A DNA stretch of 64,000 nucleotides from Cyclobacterium sp. 1_MG-2023 (GTDB taxonomy: Bacteria; Bacteroidota; Bacteroidia; Cytophagales; Cyclobacteriaceae). Positions 37,800 to 46,424 of this stretch are shown here, piece after piece (within the stretch, counting starts at the first letter, position 1; the number at the start of each line of letters is the position of its first letter). The notes beneath the pieces were generated by a model. The model had not been told where the DNA came from, made no database searches, and worked only from the letters and a program-made list of their open reading frames with translations. The stretch is from assembly GCF_030546805.1 (NCBI RefSeq), contig NZ_JAUOPC010000008.1:233929-297928 (forward strand), given 5' to 3'. Position numbers and translations under genes: made by a program.

Positions 37800-38255
37800 T
37801 TATACTTGATTTATGGTTAACCCCTCATAAGCCAATTCAATACTTTCAATGGTTATTTCACTTCCATTTGATTCTAGGTCTGTCCCGGAAACTTTACTAG
37901 GCCAGGCATTGGATAGGGTCCATTTCATTGTAGGGTTTCCGGATTCATCTAGCAATTCAATGACAACTTTTTCTCGACTTATGGTAGTCATATTAATAGA
38001 ATTAAACCAATCGTAAAATTCATTTTTATCCGGAAAGATGCCTTTTTTTAGCGTTATATTCTCTGGTTTCGAAATGCCCGGTAAATCAAAGGAAGAAATA
38101 GACTTGATACCTCCATTATTGAATTCCAAAGGTTTTGCTTCGTTATCCAAACCTGACACTTCCTGACACAGTACGGGGCGATCCAATGATTCAAGTTTTA
38201 CAGAGAAGTAAAACTTAGGCAGCGGCCAAACTGAAATTTGATCTTCTCCTGCCAT
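37800..38255 (-). CDS. Orphan phage tail tube protein (T4 gp19-like)
   Basis: A 151-aa protein with the gp19-family pattern: PLPKFYFSVKLES, CQEVSGLDNEAKPLEF, ENITLKKGIFPDKNEFYDW, a central VVIELLDESGNP, and the C-terminal WTLSNAWPSKVSGTDL followed by SIELAYEGLTI. These proteins form the inner tube of contractile tails and of extracellular contractile injection systems. No sheath, baseplate, spike or ATPase gene is nearby, so it is an orphan. The next gene upstream on the same strand is an unrelated membrane protein 38 bases away. It may be a remnant, or it may supply a tube subunit to a system encoded elsewhere. Confidence 0.85.
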   Translation of the reverse strand: MAGEDQISVWPLPKFYFSVKLESLDRPVLCQEVSGLDNEAKPLEFNNGGIKSISSFDLPGISKPENITLKKGIFPDKNEFYDWFNSINMTTISREKVVIELLDESGNPTMKWTLSNAWPSKVSGTDLESNGSEITIESIELAYEGLTINQV

Positions 38256-38293
38256 AATTTTTTAATTTTATAAGTGGATATCCAAGGTATACA

Positions 38294-38749
38294 TTACTTA
38301 ATGCAATTGGTTTCCAAGACTCGTTTCAGTTTTTCCGGCTCAGTGCTTCCCACCATTACAGTTTTCTTTTTCCCTTTACTTTTATAGCTTATTCGCAATG
38401 CATCCCAGCCATGTATGCTGTAAAGCATACCATTTGGAGTTATTCTAATCCCAATTCCATAATACCATGGCACTCGAATAATCTCTGTTTCTTCCAATTG
38501 ATCGATATCAAATTTGAAATTTATCAACCCGATTCCATATGCCAATCTGAGTGTTGAACCTCTAACCTCCACCGTAAGTTTGTAAAGCATAAATCCCAAA
38601 ACCACAAGAAATGAGCTAAGTACCAAAAAAGGCGTAAATGTAAGTGGATTATTCCCCCATTGCAGGGCGCAGGCCAAGCAGAGAAAAACCACCAAAAGTA
38701 TAAACAATAAAATTATTACCCATCCAAACTGTGATTGCTTGTATTTCAT
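38294..38749 (-). CDS. Membrane protein with two N-terminal helices and a PH-like domain
   Basis: A 151-aa protein not assigned to a named family. Two hydrophobic helices lie at about 9-30 and 38-57. They are followed by a beta-rich segment (LRLAYGIGLINFKFD, WYYGIGIRITPNGMLYSIHGWDALRI) ending in KLKRVLETN. This resembles bacterial PH-like (bPH/YdbT-type) membrane proteins, where the two helices anchor a pleckstrin-like fold. It precedes the tail-tube gene on the same strand at 38 bases, but no functional link is evident. Confidence 0.6.
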   Translation of the reverse strand: MKYKQSQFGWVIILLFILLVVFLCLACALQWGNNPLTFTPFLVLSSFLVVLGFMLYKLTVEVRGSTLRLAYGIGLINFKFDIDQLEETEIIRVPWYYGIGIRITPNGMLYSIHGWDALRISYKSKGKKKTVMVGSTEPEKLKRVLETNCIK

Positions 38750-39072
38750 ATACGGGGAATTAAAATTTTCAGGTAATTACAAGTTACTGAATTATCCCTT
38801 ATTTCAGATGATAAAATTCAGATACTATATTACCTTTTATCCATTTCTTTCATCTTTTTTTAGCTTATGAGGGTTGCAATTACAAGTTGGCTTCAGAACT
38901 ACTTATACCAATAATACCTGCATGGTATTTTACTGGCTAAATATCGCTTCAGAAGAGAGGAAATATTAGGTATACCTAAACATAATGGTACATTAGCGGT
39001 CATTGCTCGAAATCATTTCTGAGTTAATTTGTGGATTGATTAAAGTTATTTGGTAGTTCAATAGCTTCTTTT
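38750..39072. other. Intergenic region downstream of the truncated photolyase
   Basis: 323 bases. I translated the minus strand past the photolyase stop looking for the missing FAD-binding half and found nothing resembling it, so the missing part appears deleted rather than frame-shifted. No other gene is supported. Confidence 0.55.
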
Positions 39073-39924
39073 TTATAAGGAAAGGGCACGTTTCACAACC
39101 TCTGACGGTAAAATCAAGCCGCTGTTCATTAAAGGCGAAAGTAGGCTATGGTTGATAAAAGAAGGTTCTTTTAGTATGGCATCCTCGTATTTGCCAAAAT
39201 CATGAAAACGATAAGCTAAAAACTGCTCAAGCCAATCTTTGGCTTCTTTATGCGTGATAGGATAAATCCTGTCTTTAGAAACATCTCCCGGGTTTTTACT
39301 GAAATGCTTCCTTGTATAGGTGCAAGCCTCTTCCCAGGTCTTTGAATATTTAGGGGAATTTATGGCCGGAGGTGTTTTTCCTTTAGGAAACTTCTTCCTG
39401 TTTTCTGCATCAAACGACCATTTCCCTCCCACCGGATTTTGCTCTTCATCAACAAGAATCCCAAGCCTTTTGCGCTGCTGCTTATAAAATGTGGCCTGCA
39501 AAAAAGATTTTTTGTCTCCTCTAAAGAAATGCTCCAAATCTTCCTCAGTATTTAAAAATTGTGGACTGGGAAAAACCTTGACTTCACAGTATTTGGAGAA
39601 ACTTTGAATGCGCTGCATCAGCCAATCATCAACAGGGTCTATCAGCCAAATGGACTCAATTCCTTTTCTATTAATCTCTTGGCCGAAATTTCTTATGTCT
39701 GATAAGGAGTTGTTGGTGTCTATATAATGAACTTTAAGACTCAATCCCTGCAGGTATGCCTCGTAAGCTTTCATGGAGGCCCGGTAAAAGGTAATTTTCT
39801 GCTTGTGAAACTTGAATTGACGAAAAAAAAGGAACTCTTCAATCAGATAGGTCTCCCGTCCAGATTTTATAAGTTCGCTTGCTTCATAAAGTTGGTGGGG
39901 GAAAATAATATTAATGCCTTTCAT
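39073..39924 (-). pseudogene. Truncated cryptochrome/photolyase (FeS-BCP-like), N-terminal part only
   Basis: The product is 283 aa from the ATG at 39924; an in-frame GTG 27 bases upstream is an alternative. It holds the N-terminal Rossmann antenna domain (IIFPHQLYE, FYRASMKAYEAYL) and the linker region WSFDAENRKKFP, up to HSLLSPLMNSGLILPSEVV, and then stops. Full-length FeS-BCP (6-4) photolyases are about 500 aa, and the missing 200 residues carry the FAD pocket and the four iron-sulfur Cys. The product can therefore hardly repair DNA. The start overlaps the end of the small DUF2256 gene by 14 bases, so it is the last gene of an overlapping photolyase operon. It is either a pseudogene or an antenna-only remnant. 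Confidence 0.7.
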
Positions 39925-40054
39925 TGTCTTTATTTCTTTTGCATTTTTCACTGCAGTACTTCACTTGCTCCCAATCCCTTTTCCATTTTTTGCGCCAGGT
40001 AAATGGGCGTTTACAAGTCAAACAAACTTTTTCGGGAAGGTCTTTTTTCTTCAT
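39911..40054 (-). CDS. DUF2256 small Cys-rich protein
   Basis: A 47-aa protein that starts [18 protein letters not shown] and continues [19 protein letters not shown], ending KRNKDNERH. The four Cys (CxxC and CxxxC) form the probable zinc ribbon that defines DUF2256, a family that travels with photolyase/cryptochrome genes. Its ATG overlaps the stop of the FAD-binding photolyase-like gene (ATGA at 40054-40051), and its own stop lies inside the next photolyase gene. It is short enough to be missed by automated calling. The function is unknown. Confidence 0.85.
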   Translation of the reverse strand: MKKKDLPEKVCLTCKRPFTWRKKWKRDWEQVKYCSEKCKRNKDNERH

Positions 40055-41136
40055 TTTAGGAGTTCTTTCTTACACTTTTTCCAAAAGGAGAAAAAGGAAG
40101 GATAATAACCTGTGACTGTACTGAGCCATTCCCGGGGTTCTTGGTGACCTTGAAAATGTAAATTGAGCGGATGTTCCTTATAAATTATGTTTTCAGGGGA
40201 TATTTGGGCAAGAAGCTCATCAAACTCCCCTACATACAATTGTATACCCGGAATATTTTCAGCCAAATCAATCACAAAATCGATGCATTTTTGATGCACC
40301 GGGAATTTTTTAAATAGGGAAGGCTCCAAAATCAATATCCGCTGAAAATTGTCTCTCTTGTACCATTCAGGATCCAGGTTATAGTAATTGTAGATCAAGG
40401 TGGCTTTATTTTGAAAGGCCAAGCGCTTTGAAGTCTTTGGCAGCTTATATACCACTTCAAAGGCTACATTTTCCCTTAGCACTTCAGGGATTTCCATTCG
40501 TTCAAATTGCCCGTATGGAATGTCCAAGAAAGTATTTCGCTGGGCACTGTAAAAGAAGCGATTGATATTCTCTTGGTTGGCATAATACTTCTTATTGGCA
40601 AAGGCTCCTGCCACCCATTGCCAACTTAGCTGGTTACTTGCAATATCTCCATCCAAAAGATGCGCATACATCCATCTAGCAGGGGCCAACCAATGAGAAT
40701 GCGCCATATTACAGCAAATGGAGGCCACATACATGCGCATATGGTTGTGCATATAGCCAGTTTCGTACAACGCTCTAATGGCCTTATCCACCACATCGAT
40801 GCCGGTGGAAGCCTCCACAATTGCCTTTGGCACCTGAAAATTTGAAACAGGCTTCTGAATATGCTTAAGTTCGGCATGAATTGCATCCCCTTTGGCCAAC
40901 CATACCTGCTGCCAATAATCCCTCCAAGCAAGCTCCTGAATAAGTTTCTCCGCATCTTCCATTGCCAGGTCCTGAATATGTTCATAAACCTGCCTGGTAC
41001 TGATTACACCTCTGGAAATATATGGACTCAAGTGAGTTACAGCACCATCTTCATAATTGCGAGACTGGGCATAGCGTACAGGGTCTATTGCTGTAATTCG
41101 CTTTTTTATGGCTTCTATTTGGGTTGGAAAGACTAT
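40051..41136 (-). CDS. Photolyase/cryptochrome-like FAD-binding domain protein
   Basis: The product is about 361 aa and lacks the N-terminal antenna domain. [37 protein letters not shown] and the [23 protein letters not shown] block form the FAD-binding helical domain of cryptochrome/photolyase-like proteins. The C-terminal 130 residues are a family-specific extension. Homologous coding clearly extends upstream of the TTG at 41031 to the segment [14 protein letters not shown], yet no ATG, GTG or TTG exists there. The first plausible codon is ATA at 41136-41134, which overlaps the TAG stop of the DUF2805 gene. Either a rare ATA start is used or the start codon was lost. The sister photolyase downstream is truncated. 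Confidence 0.7.
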   Translation of the reverse strand: MVFPTQIEAIKKRITAIDPVRYAQSRNYEDGAVTHLSPYISRGVISTRQVYEHIQDLAMEDAEKLIQELAWRDYWQQVWLAKGDAIHAELKHIQKPVSNFQVPKAIVEASTGIDVVDKAIRALYETGYMHNHMRMYVASICCNMAHSHWLAPARWMYAHLLDGDIASNQLSWQWVAGAFANKKYYANQENINRFFYSAQRNTFLDIPYGQFERMEIPEVLRENVAFEVVYKLPKTSKRLAFQNKATLIYNYYNLDPEWYKRDNFQRILILEPSLFKKFPVHQKCIDFVIDLAENIPGIQLYVGEFDELLAQISPENIIYKEHPLNLHFQGHQEPREWLSTVTGYYPSFFSFWKKCKKELLK

Positions 41137-41402
41137 CTTTTTGAAATTTTATTGTTAGCAATGGTTTTTTGTCTTGAGGATTTAAAACGATTTATGGCTC
41201 CATTCCTTTTGTGGAGGTGTTTTTTACTGGTCCCACTGTTTACCCGCTTTCTCCAAAGCCTGAATGAGCTCGGTTTTAACACCCTGCGCATGCAGACGAT
41301 TACTTCGGATTCCGAAAGTCCAAATTGAGCATGTATGGCCTCAAAAGGTGTTTTATCTTCCCATGCCATCTCAATGATTCTATCCCTGTCAGTTGCTGTC
41401 AT
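41133..41402 (-). CDS. TIGR03643/DUF2805 family small protein
   Basis: An 89-aa basic protein starting MTATDRDRIIEMAWEDKTPF and continuing IHAQFGLSESEVI, LKPSSFRLWRKRVN and a Lys/Arg-rich tail. These are the marks of DUF2805/TIGR03643, a family that regularly accompanies photolyase-like genes. The helix-turn-helix-like GLSESEV segment suggests DNA binding (inference). The ATG at 41402 matches the family N-terminus; an in-frame GTG at 41459 would add 19 residues. It heads the minus-strand photolyase cluster, and its stop overlaps the next gene. Confidence 0.8.
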   Translation of the reverse strand: MTATDRDRIIEMAWEDKTPFEAIHAQFGLSESEVIVCMRRVLKPSSFRLWRKRVNSGTSKKHLHKRNGAINRFKSSRQKTIANNKISKR

Positions 41403-41535
41403 TTCATTGACTATAACTGATTCACCCAATCTTTGTTTATCAGGTATTGAAAAATTCACATGCTTGAGTATTCATTAACACTTCTATCAACCGGAAAAAA
41501 TCAGAAATCAATTCACAAAATTGATAATACTTTAT

Positions 41536-41573
41536 CAAAAAAATAGGGAGCACATTTACCTACCTGTGCTCCC
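41536..41573 (-). terminator. Rho-independent terminator after the Cthe_2159-like gene
   Basis: Read on the minus strand, gggagcaca pairs perfectly with tgtgctccc over 9 bp around a 10-base loop, followed by tattttttt. It is about 80 bases past the stop at 41656. Confidence 0.88.
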
Positions 41574-41655
41574 ATGTCATTTAGAAGTTATAAATTTCAA
41601 TTCAGTATTTATAGCTCTCCAAGAGACTTGGTGTAATTTATTTTGACGGAATGGA

Positions 41656-43245
41656 CTACCTAGGCCCACCCCCTCCGCCACCGCCTCCTTCTCCAGGCTC
41701 TCCGGTGGGACCCAATTCTCCACCAATCTGCGTAACGGAGGTGTTGACGGTAAAAGAATCACCGGAATCCATACCGCCACTATAGGTACCTGAGGTATAC
41801 AAACCATTAACTTCTGTACCTCCTATAACACTTCCTCCGGTATAGATGGAATAAGTTGTTCCTGATGCTAATTTTGCATTGGAATAAATGATGGTATTTA
41901 CCCGATAAGGGACTTCATAGGTAAGGGCTTCCGTTCCATCTTCGGATTGGATATTCAATAAGGTATTGGCACTGATGCCATCAAAAATCACTGAGTTCTG
42001 GGTACTTTCACTTACTGTTGGGAACGAAGTGTTCAAGCCTAAACCTAAAATGGTTCCTCCGGTAATTTTGAATAAATCATCATCAGTATCAAAACTTCCA
42101 TCAGGCTCATCTGTTCTTATGGCTATGGCAATGGTAGTCCCCCCGGTAATGGTAATCCCTTCATTGCTATCTATGGCATCATTTAAGGTGCTATAAATAT
42201 AAGTAGTCCCACCATTAATGTATAAGGTACCTATGGCATTAAGCCCATCGTCATAGGCATTGACATTGATCGTGCCTCCATTGATGGTCAACATCCCTTT
42301 GGCCTCAATCCCTTCCCCTTCGCTGGTATTGATTACAAATTCACCTCCATTTATGGTTACATTTGGGGTAATGGAATCATCCGGCTCATCTTCGTCATCT
42401 ATATCATAAGAGGCTGCAATCCCGTCATCTACAGCATTGATTGCAAAGGTACCATCGTTGACAATAATATAACCTTCACCACAATCCATACCGTCACTTC
42501 CTGCAGTTAAATTAAGCGTGCCCCCATCAACAATTATATAATCGTTGGCATGCATCGCATCCGATGATGCTTCAGAAACAGTGATGGTTCCACTAATCAC
42601 CCGAATATAATCATCACTTGCAATGCCATGCTTGTATTTCCCGGCCACATTTAGCTCTCCGGTACCACTAAAAACCAATTGCCCTTCACTAAAAAACGCT
42701 GCTTTTGCATCTTCATCATCCGGAATATTAGGATAACTTGACGCATCAGCTAAGGTATTTACCCCTTCTAAAAGAACAAAAACAGTTTTTGATGATTGAA
42801 CATTAATTGCCGGACCGTCATTATTGGCAATACTTAAATTACTAAGCGATAATTTAAACTTTTTATCGCTATAAATTTTCAACATGCCATCTGTGGTTGC
42901 TCCTGAAACTTCATAAGCCACTTTTGAAATGGAAGAATTAATGGTAACATCGGCACCGTCTTGTGTAATTAATACATCCTCCGGAACCGGATTGGTAATG
43001 GTTGCTGAAGCTTCTGAAAATACTATTTGCACTGTGTTTTCAAAAGTGGCATTTGCTACCAAATCATCTTCATCCGCTCCTGTATTTCCTACATCTCCTT
43101 CAGCTGTTCCCACCGTATTCGTATCGGTTATGGTTATATCACTGGAGGTGGCAATGATTTCCATATCTTCTTCATCACTACAGGCAGTAAAAACAGCCAA
43201 GCCTAAGGCCAAAACCCCTATTTTCTTTAATACTTCGTATTTCAT
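41656..43245 (-). CDS. Cthe_2159-like polysaccharide-binding beta-helix lipoprotein
   Basis: A 529-aa lipoprotein (lipobox AVFTACSDEED). The body is a series of repeats with GDGI-, SDAMHANDY-, DGMDCGEGY- and DDGLNAI-type turns and INGGT/VNDGT strands. This is the right-handed parallel beta-helix pattern of the PF14262 (Cthe_2159) family, whose founder binds cellulose and polygalacturonate through calcium-rich sites. The region is strongly acidic, consistent with calcium. A loose Ser/Thr-rich segment follows, and the protein ends in an extreme Gly run (GEGGGGGGGGPR). It has its own terminator. It is 12 kb from the pectin locus, so any functional connection is tentative. Confidence 0.8.
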   Translation of the reverse strand: MKYEVLKKIGVLALGLAVFTACSDEEDMEIIATSSDITITDTNTVGTAEGDVGNTGADEDDLVANATFENTVQIVFSEASATITNPVPEDVLITQDGADVTINSSISKVAYEVSGATTDGMLKIYSDKKFKLSLSNLSIANNDGPAINVQSSKTVFVLLEGVNTLADASSYPNIPDDEDAKAAFFSEGQLVFSGTGELNVAGKYKHGIASDDYIRVISGTITVSEASSDAMHANDYIIVDGGTLNLTAGSDGMDCGEGYIIVNDGTFAINAVDDGIAASYDIDDEDEPDDSITPNVTINGGEFVINTSEGEGIEAKGMLTINGGTINVNAYDDGLNAIGTLYINGGTTYIYSTLNDAIDSNEGITITGGTTIAIAIRTDEPDGSFDTDDDLFKITGGTILGLGLNTSFPTVSESTQNSVIFDGISANTLLNIQSEDGTEALTYEVPYRVNTIIYSNAKLASGTTYSIYTGGSVIGGTEVNGLYTSGTYSGGMDSGDSFTVNTSVTQIGGELGPTGEPGEGGGGGGGGPR

Positions 43246-43372
43246 AATCCTATAATTTTAAAAATATTCTCCCTGTTTTCTTATTAGACGGAGGTATTTA
43301 AAAAATCCCTCGAAAGGATTAAAATTAAACCCGAAATATGCAATAAGGAATCTCTAATTACTGATTTGGGCC

Positions 43373-43391
43373 TTGAGCCTACCGAAGGGTT
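43373..43391. repeat. Dispersed REP-like element, copy 1
   Basis: The sequence ttgagcctaccgaagggtt resembles the short GAGC-NNN-TCGAAGGG elements scattered through Bacteroidota intergenic DNA. Related copies occur at about 44013 and 45677. It lies in the gap between the Cthe_2159-like gene and the SnoaL-like gene. Confidence 0.5.
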
Positions 43392-43426
43392 CCAGCAGTC
43401 ATTATACTTAGTTAGGATAAAAATTG

Positions 43427-43909
43427 TTAGTGTTTATTTGTTTCAATGCTTCTGGCATCTGATATTAAATGCGCAACTATCTGCCATTCGTCGTTTTTAT
43501 AAAACAATCTGTGGTGGGTTGTACTACGAGGACCTAAATCACTATTATCGCTTAATTTTTGACCTTTTCTGGAAATTGTTGAAATAGCTAAAACAGTATC
43601 ATTATAAATGTATTTTAACTTCAAAGAATTCTGTTCTGAATTACCGGCCATAACGAAGTTCATTTTGAAAACTCTTGCTAAATAGTCTTTAATTGCAGTT
43701 TTTCCAATCATAGCGAATCCAAACGCATTTGTGAAATCTGCATCATCTGAATACCATTTTGTAGCTAAATTGGCATCTTTTGTTTTCCATGCTTTGTTCC
43801 AATCTTCAACTTTAGAAACGATTTGGATGCTATCATTTTTGGAAATGTTTTGTGCGTATATCTGTGTGGATCCACTTAAAATAGCTATCAGAAATAATAC
43901 TTTTTTCAT
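43427..43909 (-). CDS. Secreted SnoaL-like/DUF4440 (NTF2-fold) protein
   Basis: A 160-aa exported protein. MKKVLFLIAILSGSTQIYAQ is a clear signal peptide, which sets the start at 43909; an upstream ATG at 43942 would add 11 residues. The domain has VSKVEDWNKAWKTKDANLATKWYSDDADFTNAFG and the final HHRLFYKNDEWQIVAHL, the order of the cone-shaped NTF2 fold in DUF4440 proteins. No active-site residues can be assigned. It stands between two intergenic regions that contain REP-like elements. Confidence 0.8.
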   Translation of the reverse strand: MKKVLFLIAILSGSTQIYAQNISKNDSIQIVSKVEDWNKAWKTKDANLATKWYSDDADFTNAFGFAMIGKTAIKDYLARVFKMNFVMAGNSEQNSLKLKYIYNDTVLAISTISRKGQKLSDNSDLGPRSTTHHRLFYKNDEWQIVAHLISDARSIETNKH

Positions 43910-44012
43910 AATGTTAGTTTTAATAGCCAGTATTGTTTTCAAGTGGTCACTGAACCTGTCGTAGATACATTGAATCGGTCAAAAAGACTGTTAATGGGGA
44001 CTTTAGCCCATA

Positions 44013-44044
44013 CCCCTGGGCTTTTCGAAGGGCCGTCCGAATGC
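44013..44044. repeat. Dispersed REP-like element, copy 2
   Basis: ccctgggcttttcgaaggg is followed by ccgtccgaatgct. The second part recurs, with one change, next to copy 3 (ccgtcagaatgct at about 45710), so the repeat is longer than the core. Confidence 0.5.
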
Positions 44045-44081
44045 TCAGGTCTTTTCAATGTCTCCCTTTCTGCGATCATTT

Positions 44082-45074
44082 TTATTCAGCTTTTGAACCG
44101 TAGTTTTCTTTCATTCCTTGGTAGAGCATACTAAAGGTTTTATCTCTGTCAATGTCATAGCACCTTAAAATATTTCCGTTTGTTTTAAAAAAATTGTAAT
44201 CCATGTATTGTGTTACTGTCGGACACTCGATAACCTGCCATTTTGCTATTTCGGGATCAACCAATGCCGCAATGTCACCTAAATCAAAATATCCCTTATC
44301 AACCCTCATATAATAATCAGATTTAAACCGATAATCGTATAAATACTCTCCCAAGTCCCCATAAGGCTTAATATTTAATTCGGTTTCTTCTAATGTGCCG
44401 GCATTCAAATGAGTGCCTGTATCAAAAATAATCAGGGGAAATGGAGCATGAAACATCATCCGTGAAGCATGTATATCACCTTTAATGTTATAATTGTGGG
44501 CCCTGTATGGCCAGGTATTTTCTGTTCGTGCATGCCAAAACATAATCACACGATCTTTAATTCTTGGTTCAGCTAAATAGGCAGAAGCCAGATCAGTTGG
44601 TGAACCCAAACCGATTATCCATAAAGGATCTTCAGGACTGCATTCCATTGCTTTCTCTATAATAAAATCAATGCCCTCTGCCTTACTTGGTGTAAACTCA
44701 TACTGCATCGGGTGTCCTCCCGGATAAACAGGATACTTGCCCTCGAGGCCGGCCTTTTGCAATATAGTTTCAATGGTTTTCACTGATGTTTCGATGCTCT
44801 TGGGACCTATACCGTTTTGCGTATGGTCATAATTACTGCCAACAAAACCTAAAATATTAAATCTGTCAGGATGCATCAAGGCCAAGGAAATGGCCCATAC
44901 ATCATCAATCTCATTGCTGGCATCACTTACTATTATCACTTTTAATTGCTCCCCTTTTTCAGGAATGGTCGGCACTGTTTCTTTGGTACCGAAAAACAAT
45001 TTGCTTTGTGCATTTAATGTTTGTGAATAGGCAAGCACAGTAATCAAGCTTAGAAATATTAGTTTTTTTACCAT
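44082..45074 (-). CDS. Secreted nucleoside-hydrolase-like protein
   Basis: A 330-aa exported protein (signal peptide ends TLNAQSKL, about residue 23). KVIIVSDASNEIDDVWAISLAL holds the Asp and Asp-Asp of the nucleoside-hydrolase metal site, with NILGFVGSNYDHTQNG and LWIIGLGSPTDLASAY following, as in the inosine-uridine hydrolase fold. Export is unusual for nucleoside salvage and suggests a carbohydrate or extracellular nucleoside substrate. It shares the fold with the three DUF1593 proteins at 13.9-29.8 kb but has no PKD-like tail. It is monocistronic. Confidence 0.82.
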   Translation of the reverse strand: MVKKLIFLSLITVLAYSQTLNAQSKLFFGTKETVPTIPEKGEQLKVIIVSDASNEIDDVWAISLALMHPDRFNILGFVGSNYDHTQNGIGPKSIETSVKTIETILQKAGLEGKYPVYPGGHPMQYEFTPSKAEGIDFIIEKAMECSPEDPLWIIGLGSPTDLASAYLAEPRIKDRVIMFWHARTENTWPYRAHNYNIKGDIHASRMMFHAPFPLIIFDTGTHLNAGTLEETELNIKPYGDLGEYLYDYRFKSDYYMRVDKGYFDLGDIAALVDPEIAKWQVIECPTVTQYMDYNFFKTNGNILRCYDIDRDKTFSMLYQGMKENYGSKAE

Positions 45075-45749
45075 TTTAACTCATATTTTTTTATTAAAAA
45101 TTTATCGTTACACAGGTTTAATACCTGGTTTCACTAATTCCCTTTGATTCATTTTTTCTATTGGTGTTTATGGTAATTCTTTTGTTGGCATTCCTAAGAT
45201 AGGAAATTATGTAGTCATATGTTTTATATATTCGAAAGGAACCAATTGGCAATGGCTATACAAAGCTTCTCTAATCAATTTTTCAAGTTTTATAAAGTGG
45301 ATAGGTTATACTAAGTATTTTAGGCCATTTACGATCCCAACCCAATCCCGCACAAAAATAAGATCCTACCTAATCTTTCATGTTTACCCTTTAGAATTAA
45401 TCGGTCTCCCAAGCATGTTTTTAATTAGCTCAACCTAACTTCATTTAATATTACTACCCCCTAGTCTATTAATTCAATAGACATAACCTATATGCAAACA
45501 CCGATAAATATAAAAGTAAGATTTGCATCAGTAATTCGGTTTGAATGTTGCCATAAGCAGCTATAAAAATTGCTAAAGCAACAAGCTATGAACCCCTATT
45601 CCCCTACTCCAAGCACTAAAATAATAAATTGGGGAAAGTCATTTCCTTGCCCGCCGCATAGCCCTAATCGAACCGGCCCCTGAGCGTATCGAAGGGGGCG
45701 ATGGGCCAACCGTCAGAATGCTTGATTGGTATGTAGCGTTTATATTTTT
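45075..45749. other. Long intergenic region with a REP-like element
   Basis: 675 bases without a supportable gene. It is AT-rich through about 45600, then turns markedly more GC-rich at 45650-45720, where the third REP-like copy lies. The first part probably holds the promoter of the nucleoside-hydrolase-like gene. Confidence 0.5.
45677..45722. repeat. Dispersed REP-like element, copy 3
   Basis: cccctgagcgtatcgaagggg forms an imperfect palindrome and is followed by gggccaaccgtcagaatgct, related to the sequence beside copy 2. It lies just downstream of the membrane-protein gene that ends at 45750. Confidence 0.55.
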
Positions 45750-46424
45750 TTAATTCCTTTTTGTTAATTGCCTGATTGCTACCAAGTGCCCAAACAATAC
45801 TATCGGAACGATTACTGTTGGTAATAAGTTGAAAGGAAAATATAATACTGCAATGTTAGGCTGTTCAAATGCCAATTTCTGAAAGGGTGAGGGAAAGGCA
45901 AATACTGCGGTTATCACAACGTTCAGCAAAAGTAAGAGGCAAATGATGTTCCACCACAATAAAAGTGTTTTCTTCTTTTCGGTTTTCCAAAAGGCTAAAT
46001 AGGCAACCAATGGTGCCGTTATGCCTGAAAGCAAATCGAAGTTGGTACCTTCAAATGTCATATAAACAGATACTACACCTTGATAAAAAAGCAAGGCAAG
46101 TACTATCTCAACCGGTATGCGAATACTATGAAAATAAGTCAGTGTTTTCAAATCAATCTGGTCTATAAACACTCTTCCTTTTTCTGTCAAAAAGGTTAAT
46201 CCGATAAAGATTAGCGCCGGGAAAATACCGAAAAGCATCATCTTTGGCGGCATTGCTTCAGTGTTTTGATACATTCCACTCAGACCAATAATAATTTGCA
46301 ATATCGTCCAGAAGATAGCTATAAATAGAAATGTTTTGGATTTGGATGCAAAGTAGAACCAAACAATTGTCCCGATTTCTGTCAGTCCGAACAGAAGGCT
46401 AATCAATATTGGTAAATTTTCCAT
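45750..46424 (-). CDS. Polytopic membrane protein of unknown function
   Basis: A 224-aa protein with about seven hydrophobic helices, beginning MENLPILISLLFGLTEIGTI and ending in VIVPIVLFGHLVAIRQL. The start at 46424 is taken because the upstream codons (from 46436) add only three residues before it. I do not recognise the family. Acidic residues within the fourth loop and conserved aromatic residues do not suggest a known transporter. It is a single gene between two long non-coding stretches. Confidence 0.65.
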   Translation of the reverse strand: MENLPILISLLFGLTEIGTIVWFYFASKSKTFLFIAIFWTILQIIIGLSGMYQNTEAMPPKMMLFGIFPALIFIGLTFLTEKGRVFIDQIDLKTLTYFHSIRIPVEIVLALLFYQGVVSVYMTFEGTNFDLLSGITAPLVAYLAFWKTEKKKTLLLWWNIICLLLLLNVVITAVFAFPSPFQKLAFEQPNIAVLYFPFNLLPTVIVPIVLFGHLVAIRQLTKRN

